Positions 56,290-64,000 of a DNA stretch of 64,000 bases are shown here, piece after piece; positions within the stretch are counted from its first letter, which is position 1; every line of letters starts with the position of its first letter. The stretch covers positions 829,240 through 893,239 of the forward strand of contig RPFO01000034.1 in the NCBI GenBank assembly GCA_009746045.1, given 5' to 3'. The notes beneath the pieces were generated by a model that searched no databases, was not told where the DNA came from, and was given only the letters and a program-made list of their open reading frames with translations. The position numbers and the translations under genes were made by a program. Origin of the DNA: Mesostigma viride (taxonomy: Eukaryota; Streptophyta; Mesostigmatophyceae; Mesostigmatales; Mesostigmataceae).

Positions 56290-57391
56290 TCACTTGTTGT
56301 TGTTGGACGGGCCGCCCTGCCCCTTCTTGCCGGGACCCTGCTCCAGCTTGTGCTGCAGCTTCCCCATGCTCATCGCCGCCCGCACCGCCGGAGACGCCAG
56401 CATTGCTCCACCCTCCTGGAATGGCAGCATTGCCGACGGCGTCCCCTTCCAACCCGTCGACCCCACATCCACCAGCTGGCATGCCGTGATCAGCTTTGCC
56501 AGGTACTCGGCTGCTGCCAGCTCCAGAATTACTTCGGAGCGTGGCGTGGCCCAGTAGCCAAATTCTGTCACCATCGTGTCCAGAATTCCTGCCATCTGCA
56601 GGAGCAGCATCCGCCTCTCCCCGCTGGCTGAGCTGCCGTGCATCGTCAGCATTAACGATGCACGGATGGACTTCCCCCCCACGCTCTCCGCGTAGTCCAG
56701 CATTCCTGGCAGCACCGCCTCCAGCATGTTGCTCACCAGCACCGGCACTGCATGCCCACTCAGCGCCACCCCCTTCGTGCGCGCCAGTCTGCCAGCAGCC
56801 GTCGCTGCGGCTGGGCTTGCAGCTGCTGGAGTCTTTGCCTGGTCCAGCAGCTTCGACATAGCCGATATTAGGTCGCCAATATCTCCGCCAGTGCGGGCGT
56901 TGCCCGGCCGGGATGGAAGCCCTCCAGCTGGCGTTGCATAGCCCGTCTCGGTCCCCAGCAGCCGACCTAGGTTTCGGTCCAGGTCCGCCACAGCCTGGTC
57001 GATCGCCCCAGGAGCGCCATCGTCCTCCCCAGCGCCCGCTCCACCATGCCCCGCCCCTCCGCTTCCACCTGCCGAAGGGGGAACACCCCCCGTTCCCACC
57101 GCACCTGCTGACACTGGTGGGTCCGGCTCTGCAATAGCTCCCCCAGTTGCGCTGCTAGCACATCGGCCAGGGCCTCCTCCCCATCCCAGTCGCTGACAAA
57201 CCCCCGTTCCTCCAGGACGTCCATGACGTTCTTGGCACGCCCCGGAGTGAGCTTCTGGATCCGCTCTAGCCAGTTCCCCTCCCCTAGGATCTTCTGACCG
57301 CAGTGGCGGCCTCCTTTGGGGTGCATCCCTCCTTGGCTGCTTGCTTGAGTTTCGCTAGGAAATTCCGGTCTGGGGCTGTCACTGTGGACAT
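56290..57391 (-). CDS. DIRS-group gag-like ORF1, copy 1
   Basis: Starts MSTVTAPDRNFLAKLKQAAK at 57,391. A missing A near 57,297 (present in copy 2 at 62,593) shifts the frame; the body then reads through DLDRNLGRLLGTETGYATP, VSNMLEAVLPGMLDYAESVG and RRMLLLQMAGILDTMVTEFG to KKGQGGPSNNNK. Helical, with a glycine-rich linker and no zinc knuckle. Position and length fit the gag-like first ORF of PAT/Kangaroo elements. Confidence 0.7.
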
Positions 57392-57654
57392 GGTAGGTTA
57401 TACTGCTTGATGTGTTATCTTGCGTTTTGTTTTTTGTGTTGTGGTCACGTGAGGTTCTCAGGCAAAAGAAAACAACCTGCTTCCCTAGAATGGAAGCCCA
57501 CCCTTTATAGCAACCACCTCTCCAGCCAACCCCTACCTGGGTGGCTGGGGTACGGGTGCCAGCACAAAAAATATTTTTTCTAAAATTATTTTTTTTTTGG
57601 TGCTATACGGCGTTGCATTCTCCGCTCAGCAGGTTAGTCATAGATAAAATGAGC

Positions 57655-58280
57655 ATCCATTTCTGGCCTTGCCTTGCTTTGCATGCATCACCACAAAACA
57701 TCAAATTTATTACAATATGTGTGCTAGCTCTATACGGTGGAATAACACAGACATGTCTACCAGATGGCAACACGGCCATCTGTATGCTAGGGTGAGCACA
57801 CTATGTGAATGTGCAGGGCCAGCCCACAGCAGCTGTGCCCCTGCTCTACCCCCTTTTGCCAGGGTGGGCGGGTGGGAGGCAAAAGAAACAACCTGCTTCC
57901 CTAGAATGGAAGCCCACCCTTTATAGCAACCACCTCTCCAGCCAACCCCTACCTGGGTGGCTGGGGTACGGGTGCCAGCACAAAAAAATTTTTTTCTAAA
58001 ATTATTTTTTCTTTTGGTGCTATACGGCGTTGCATTCTCCGCTCAGCAGGTTAGTCATAGATAAAATGAGCATAGCTCACCAAATCCATTTCTGGCCTTG
58101 CCTTGCTTTGCATGCATCACCACAAAACATCAAATTTATTACAATATGTGTGCTAGCTCTATACGGTGGAATAACACAGACATGTCTACCAGATGGCAAC
58201 ACGGCCATCGGTATGCTAGGGTGAGCACACTATGTGAATTTGCAGGGCCAGCCCACAGCAGCTGTGCCCCTGCTCTACCC
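57655..58280 (-). repeat. Split direct repeats B2-A2-B1, copy 2
   Basis: Same order and sequence as 52,344-52,970, with a few one-base differences. Confidence 0.85.
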
Positions 58281-58469
58281 ACATCTCCTTACATGGCTAA
58301 CAGCCGAAAATACGTAGGACATGCAAAAAGAAAACTCGAACTACCTAGCTATGGGGGTACTTTGTCCCAACCCAGGTTCACCCTCGGGTTAGTTAAACCA
58401 TTTCCCCCTGACCTCCCACACAAGGGTGAGGTCAGTTGATAGCTAAAAGACGAGAGGTAAAAACAGGAG

Positions 58470-59680
58470 GACGTCAAAACTCGACGCCACCGAAGTGGCG
58501 CCGGAAAGCCGCTGGGTCAAAACCCAGGGCCTGAGCCCAGAGGGCGGTGGGATGTCGCGCCCCAGGAGGCTGCGGTGGAGGCCAATGTAGCGCGTGACCG
58601 AGAGGGCCGAAGCCCACCGGCCGCGCAGCTGGATGGCCTCCGGCGACTCGCCAGCGATGGCGTCGTGCGTCGCCCCCCCATGCCGGAGGCTGTGAAAAGA
58701 AAACATCCTGGGATGCTCATGCGGGCCTGCACAGCCTCCCACTGCTGCCTAGCCTGGCTGTACGTTAAGCCTCGAAAGAGGAGTGCATCCGGGGGCTGGC
58801 CAGCCGTCAGACGTCGCAGGAGCCACAAAGAAAGTGGATCCCGGACGAGGACGTGTTGGGCCGCCCCCTGCGCAGTTTTGGGGTTGCGCAGCACAAGGGC
58901 ACCGACCATGGGCCCTGGCTCGAGAAGGGGGTGGCCGGGATGAGCCACATCCCGAACCCGCAGCCCTAGCGCCTCGCTAATGCGTAAATACTGCTGGAAA
59001 GCAATAATAATCAACGCACTCAAATGCACCTGTCGACGTGAAACTAGCAACAGGGCAGTGAAATAGCAAAGGCGCCAGGGCATAGGCGGAGGGCTGACAG
59101 CCGGAACAAGCCGCTGCCAACCTGCTAGCAGGCGGTCCGCCAGTACCCAATTCCGAACAATGTCGGGGTAGTACAGGTGCAGACAGGCCTTGGCATGCTG
59201 GCATAAGGTACGCCCCCGCCCGCCTCTGGCATGGTAGACAGCAGAAATCCACTCACAGAAAATGGCTTCGGCGTCAGCTGGGTCGACAGGGCCAGGTGGC
59301 GCCCACGCCACGTAGACAGCCGCCGCACGTCGGTACGCTGGCAAGGTAGACACAGGGTTGACTGTGCCCTCCAAAAGTGCCAAGTCCCGAGGGCGTCGCG
59401 CCCCCTCAGGCCCAGGGTTGGGATGCACGTCACCACACCGGGTCAAGTCAGGAACCCAAGCGCCACGCCGACTGGCCTTGTCAGCTGGGTTGTGGTCGGT
59501 AGCCACCCAGACCCAGTGGCTCTGCATGTCGCCAGCCAGTGACAGAGCGCAGTAGCGTCGAACCAGCTGGTTGAGACGGTAGGAAGACGACCGCCCTCTG
59601 ACAAACGCCCCCACCACAGCACTGGAGTCTACGAGCCGGACGACTCGCTTACCCGACACGCCTTGGTCCGGCACGACCAC
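58470..59680 (-). CDS. DIRS-group ORF3 (RNase H part and tyrosine recombinase), copy 2, frameshifted
   Basis: Near-identical to copy 1 including GDVHPNPGP (59,408-59,434) and the recombinase Arg. One-base losses near 58,707 and 58,545 push the C-terminus out of frame, so the HSLRHGG and RYIGL motifs lie in another frame. Additional losses near 59,654 and 59,736 cut the N-terminus. Confidence 0.8.
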
Positions 59681-61393
59681 TCGACCCCCTGTGTCGCAGC
59701 AATCGCCTCCTTGACGTTGATGTGGTTAGGCTGCCCCGCCACCGGTAGGACAGTGCCGTACGCCAGTGGCCACTATCCAGCAGGCTGTAGTCCCCTCCTC
59801 CATGCGCTCCAGGTCCCAGTCCTCCCCAGACGTTAAAGCTGTCGTCCGCCACCCCGCGCTTCGCGCCGGGTCGCCAGCCGGGCACAATCGGCCCCAGGCA
59901 GGTCCCGGTAGACCACCCACCGCCGGAGCCGCTCGCATCACTTGCGACGACCCGGTCAGAAAGGGGCCGGGCCCTGGCCGCCCTCAAAAAGGGGGCCAGG
60001 TCGATCGCCGCCTGAAGCTCCTGGCGGGCCCCCGCAGGGAGGCGCCAGCGGCGCCCAGGCAGGGAGGCATTCATGGCTGCTAGCAGCCGGTACGTCTCAG
60101 ACCACACCGAAAGCATGGGGCGGCACAGCAGATGCATCCACACCCACTTCCCAAGCACAGAACTAAGTTCGCGGTAGTATGTAAACCCGCGATCTAAGAT
60201 TCTATGAGTAGCGGCGATAACTGCCACCACACGCTCAGGAACAGGCACCACGTCACCATCCCTTTGGTGAATGACCCCCACCGCCTGCACACCAGTCTGC
60301 TCTGCTGTCGCCCGTACCACCTTGTCAGACTTCTGCACCAGCCCAACAGCGGCGTAGGCAGCCTGAACACGATCTAGCTGCTGATTCACCCCATCCACCG
60401 ACGCACAGTGGGTGAAATGGAGATCATCGATCGTCACAGCATGCATACCTTCCAGATCCTGCCGAGATTCGAAGCACGGCGAGGGCGCCAAGGGCGCAGC
60501 AGGGTCCTCCTCCAGCCTCAGCCGGACGGTCTCCCCCGCCTCGTTGGCCTCCGCCACCAGGATCAGCGCGGACATGTTGATGCTCAGCCCACGACTAGCC
60601 TCCAACGGCGGCTTGGGGCCACAGCGGTACAACACAGACTGGTGCACACACTGGGCCACCGCGACGGCCAGCTTGTTGCCCATTGGCCAGCACAACATCC
60701 ACGGCCACACCTTCCGACGAGCCCCACTCAGGCCCACCAGATCCGACCACACCGGCATCCACGCACAGTACCGCCGCATCCAAACTGGCAGGCGGAGTCT
60801 GTTGTAGTACGAATCCAAATCTGATACGCCCCCAAAAACATCCTCCCCAGCGCGCGTGGGCAATCGCAAATCACGCCAAGGTGTGGTAAAAAAGCGGGCA
60901 TAGGATCAGGTAGTGGCATGTTGCCACGCCGGTTGTCCACAATCAGCCGTATACGGCCGTCGGGCTTTCCGACCCCGAAAGTACCGTTCACCATAGGCGG
61001 CTCCTCCTCAAAAAATCCACCCAAAATCCCCTCTCCACACACACCGTGCAAACCCGCGCGAACTCCTCCATGCTACACCCCGCGAGATCCGCATCGACTT
61101 CTGCAAGATCCGCTCTGCTGGGCTCAGCGTCCGTACCATCCTACTCTCATCATTCAAATTGCTCCCCAAGAGGGGGGTAGTAAGTTCAGCACATCCACTT
61201 GGCCACCTTCCCCCGGACCAGGCAAAGCCAAGCGTGCGGCCACTAACGGTTCGTAAGGGGCTCCTTCAGCATATTCACCCCCATCCACTACAGATCCTGC
61301 CATTGCCGCTACGGAACCACCGTTCCGGCGGACAAAGGACCTGCAAGCATCATCGATCCCATCTAGGGCCGCCTGCTGCAGAGGCCCGGGCAC
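59649..61393 (-). CDS. DIRS-group ORF2 (RT-RNase H), copy 2, frameshifted
   Basis: The main frame (60,869-59,649) holds SDLDSYYNRL, MGNKLAVAVAQ and VTIDDLHF. One-base losses near 60,863, 61,028 and 61,158, each in a short homopolymer, separate the N-terminal part, which contains KPDGRIRLIVDN. Confidence 0.8.
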
Positions 61394-61588
61394 ACGGGCT
61401 GAACCTACAGCAGGCGGGTCTCGCCCCCCCCCCCATCCAGTTTAACGCCCTAACCGTCTGACAGGCTAGTGTGCGAGCATTAAAAGCCCGACTCATCCTA
61501 TCGCGCCTACGGCCTGAGCGTACCTGCTGCCACCAGTCACGAGGTGGCAGGGGTGCTGGAAGAGGTAGTGGAAGAAGGCACCGCTCCC

Positions 61589-62687
61589 TCACTTGTTGTT
61601 GTTGGACGGGCCGCCCTGCCCTTCTTGCCGGGACCCTGCTCCAGCTTGTGCTGCAGCTTCCCCATGCTCATCGCCGCCCGCACCGCCGGAGACGCCAGCA
61701 TTGCTCCACCCTCCTGGAATGGCAGCATTGCCGACGGCGTCCCCTTCCAACCCGTCGACCCCACATCCACCAGCTGGCATGCCGTGATCAGCTTTGCCAG
61801 GTACTCGGCTGCTGCCAGCTCCAGAATTACTTCGGAGCGTGGCGTGGCCCAGTAGCCAAATTCTGTCACCATCGTGTCCAGAATTCCTGCCATCTGCAGG
61901 AGCAGCATCCGCCTCTCCCCGCTGGCTGAGCTGCCGTGCATCGTCAGCATTAACGATGCACGGATGGACTTCCCCCCCACGCTCTCCGCGTAGTCCAGCA
62001 TTCCTGGCAGCACCGCCTCCAGCATGTTGCTCACCAGCACCGGCACTGCATGCCCTCAGCGCCACCCCTTCGTGCGCGCCAGTCTGCCAGCAGCCGTCGC
62101 TGCGGCTGGGCTTGCAGCTGCTGGAGTCTTTGCCTGGTCCAGCAGCTTCGACATAGCCGATATTAGGTCGCCAATATCTCCGCCAGTGCGGGCGTTGCCC
62201 GGCCGGGATGGAAGCCCTCCAGCTGGCGTTGCATAGCCCGTCTCGGTCCCCAGCAGCCGACCTAGGTTTCGGTCCAGGTCCGCCACAGCCTGGTCGATCG
62301 CCCAGGAGCGCCATCGTCCTCCCCAGCGCCCGCTCCACCATGCCCCGCCCCTCCGCTTCCACCTGCCGAAGGGGGAACACCCCCCGTTCCCACCGCACCT
62401 GCTGACACTGGTGGGTCCGGCTCTGCAATAGCCTCCCCCAGTTGCGCTGCTAGCACATCGGCCAGGGCCTCCTCCCCATCCCAGTCGCTGACAAACCCCC
62501 GTTCCTCCAGGACGTCCATGACGTTCTTGGCACGCCCCGGAGTGAGCTTCTGGATCCGCTCTAGCCAGTTCCCCTCCCCTAGGATCTTCTGAACCGCAGT
62601 GGCGGCCTCCTTTGGGGTGCATCCCTCCTTGGCTGCTTGCTTGAGTTTCGCTAGGAAATTCCGGTCTGGGGCTGTCACTGTGGACAT
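61589..62687 (-). CDS. DIRS-group gag-like ORF1, copy 2, frameshifted
   Basis: The start region is intact here (TAVQKILGEGNWL), unlike copy 1, but losses near 62,302 and 62,053-62,068 shift the frame later. The two copies together define the ancestral ORF. Confidence 0.65.
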
Positions 62688-62756
62688 GGTAGGTTATACT
62701 GCTTGATGTGTTATCTTGCGTTTTGTTTTTTGTGTTGTGGTCACGTGAGGTTCTCA

Positions 62757-62970
62757 GGCAAAAGAAAACAACCTGCTTCCCTAGAATGGAAGCCCACCCT
62801 TTATAGCAACCACCTCTCCAGCCAACCCCTACCTGGGTGGCTGGGGTACGGGTGCCAGCACAAAAAAATATTTTTTCTAAAATTTTTTTTTTTTGGTGCT
62901 ATACGGCGTTGCATTCTCCGCTCAGCAGGTTAGTCATAGATAAAATGAGCATAGCTCACCAAATAGCTCA
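62757..62970 (-). repeat. Split direct repeat A1, copy 2
   Basis: The A module (AGGCAAAAGAAAACAACC to CTCACCAAAT) at the 5' end of the element; matches 57,461-57,654. Confidence 0.85.
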
Positions 62971-63595
62971 CAAAGGACAAGGACAAGGACAAGGACAAGG
63001 ACAAGGACAAGGACAAGGACAAGGACAAGGACAAGGACAAGGACAAGGACAAGGACAAGGACAAGGACAAGGACAAGGACAAGGACAAGGACAAGGACAA
63101 GGAAAGGACAAGGACAAGGACAAGGACAAGGACAAGGACAAGGACAAGGACAAGGAAGGACGAGGACGAGGACGAGGACAAGGACAAGGACAAGGACAAG
63201 GACAAGGACAAGGACAAGGGCAAGGACAAGGACAGGACAAGGACAAGGACAAGACAAGGACAAGGACAAGGACAAGGACAAGGAAAGGACAAGGACAGGA
63301 CAAGGACAAGGACAAGGACAAGGATAAGGACAAGGACAAGGACAAGGACAAGGACGAGGACGAGGACAGGACAAGGACAAGGACAAGGACAAGGACAGGA
63401 CGAGGACAAGGACAAGGACAAGGACAAGGACAAGGACAAGGACAAGGACAAGGACAAGGCAAGCAAAGGACAAGGACAAGGACAGGACAAGGACAAGGAC
63501 AAGGACAAGGACAAGGACAAGGACAAGGACAAGCACGAGGACGAGGACGAGGACAAGGACAAGGACAAGGACAAGGACAAGGCCAACGACAAGGC

Positions 63596-63626
<31 letters not shown>

Positions 63627-64000
63627 AAGGACAAGGAAAGGACAGGACGAGGACGAGGACGAGGACAAGGACAAGGACAAGGACAAGGACAAAGGACAAG
63701 GACAAGGACAAGGCAAGGAAAGGACAAGGACAAGGAACAAGGACAAGGACGAGGACGAGGACGAGGAACAAGGACAAGGACAAGGACAAGGACAAGGACA
63801 AGGCAAGGACAAGGACAAGGACAAGGACAAGACAAGGACAAGGACAACGACAAGGAAAGGACAAGGAACGTGCTGGCACAAAAGGACAAGGACAAGGACA
63901 AGGAAAGGACAACAAGGACAAGGACAAGGACAGGACAAGGACAAGGACAAGGACAAGGACGAGGACGAGGACGAGGACAAGCACAAGGACAAGGAAAGGA
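62971..64000. repeat. (GGACAA)n array, second block, runs off the window
   Basis: Same hexamer as 47,397-52,343 but with more indels and GAGGAC clusters, and a GTGCTGGCAC insertion at 63,869. The ORFs across it are artefacts. Confidence 0.97.

Larger units (their letters stand above)
52344..57654 (-). mobile_element. PAT/Kangaroo-type DIRS-group retrotransposon, copy 1
   Basis: Read leftwards the element is A1 (57654-57461), coding body, B1 (about 52970-52782), A2 (about 52770-52567), B2 (52538-52344). A1 equals A2 and B1 equals B2, the split direct repeat layout of PAT/Kangaroo elements, which replicate through a circle integrated by a tyrosine recombinase and make no target duplication. 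The left end touches the GGACAA array; the right end touches copy 2 head-to-tail. Confidence 0.88.
57655..62970 (-). mobile_element. PAT/Kangaroo-type DIRS-group retrotransposon, copy 2 (head-to-tail with copy 1)
   Basis: Same layout: A1 (about 62,950-62,757), body, B1 (58,280-58,085), A2 (58,080-57,880), B2 (57,850-57,655). The junction with copy 1 is AAAATGAGC/ATCCATTTC without any spacer. The right end passes into GGACAA sequence through AGCTCACAAA. Differences from copy 1 are mainly single-base losses in homopolymers. Confidence 0.87.

Overview
The window looks like nuclear DNA of a green alga, probably a chlorophyte of the Chlamydomonas/Volvox type. The reasons are a GC-rich, intron-dense host kinase gene of the plant AFC type, introns stuffed with minisatellites, and a mix of Ty3/gypsy chromovirus, PAT/Kangaroo-type (DIRS-group) tyrosine-recombinase elements, L1-like and RLE-type LINEs, and hAT-, piggyBac- and pogo-like DNA elements. 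No bacterial operons, rRNA, tRNA or CRISPR arrays were seen. The organism is an inference.

Layout. 1-1.34 kb: 3' end of an RLE-type LINE. 1.5-6.3 kb: transposon debris (a broken gag, an AAATG microsatellite, a 1.08-kb pogo-like element with perfect 24-bp inverted ends and TA flanks). 6.3-8.8 kb: no recognisable gene. 8.8-17.4 kb, minus strand: eight in-phase exons that rebuild a complete LAMMER/CLK kinase catalytic domain, including the EHLAMMER motif. Its introns and flank hold 38-bp, 36-bp and 8-bp tandem arrays and a 616-bp hAT-like MITE. 20.8-25.0 kb: an L1-like LINE split by a 1,344-bp piggyBac-like element in a TTAA site; removing it restores the frame exactly.

25.4-46.7 kb, minus strand: an unrecognised multi-exon gene split by a 16-kb Ty3/gypsy chromovirus (27,491-43,517) with near-identical 573-bp LTRs and a 5-bp duplication. 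The retrotransposon is itself split between integrase and chromodomain by a 5,205-bp foldback-type DNA element (34,726-39,930). That element has 31-bp terminal inverted repeats (30 matches), long opposing arrays of 173-bp subrepeats, and a small ORF with a Tudor-like domain. Removing it restores the pol frame exactly. The retrotransposon also carries an unusual upstream ORF resembling the viroplasmin/RNase H1 N-terminal domain and a large downstream ORF of unknown function.

46.7-64 kb: a 46-bp minisatellite, a 5-kb GGACAA hexanucleotide array, two head-to-tail PAT/Kangaroo-type elements (gag, RT-RNase H, tyrosine recombinase, split direct repeats), then another GGACAA array running off the window. 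The two copies differ mostly by one-base homopolymer indels, which suggests that many frameshifts here are sequencing errors rather than decay. The strongest observations are the foldback element, the nested insertions with reconstructable order, the repeated 3'-splice-site-like units in the kinase intron, and a 2A-like motif between RNase H and recombinase.
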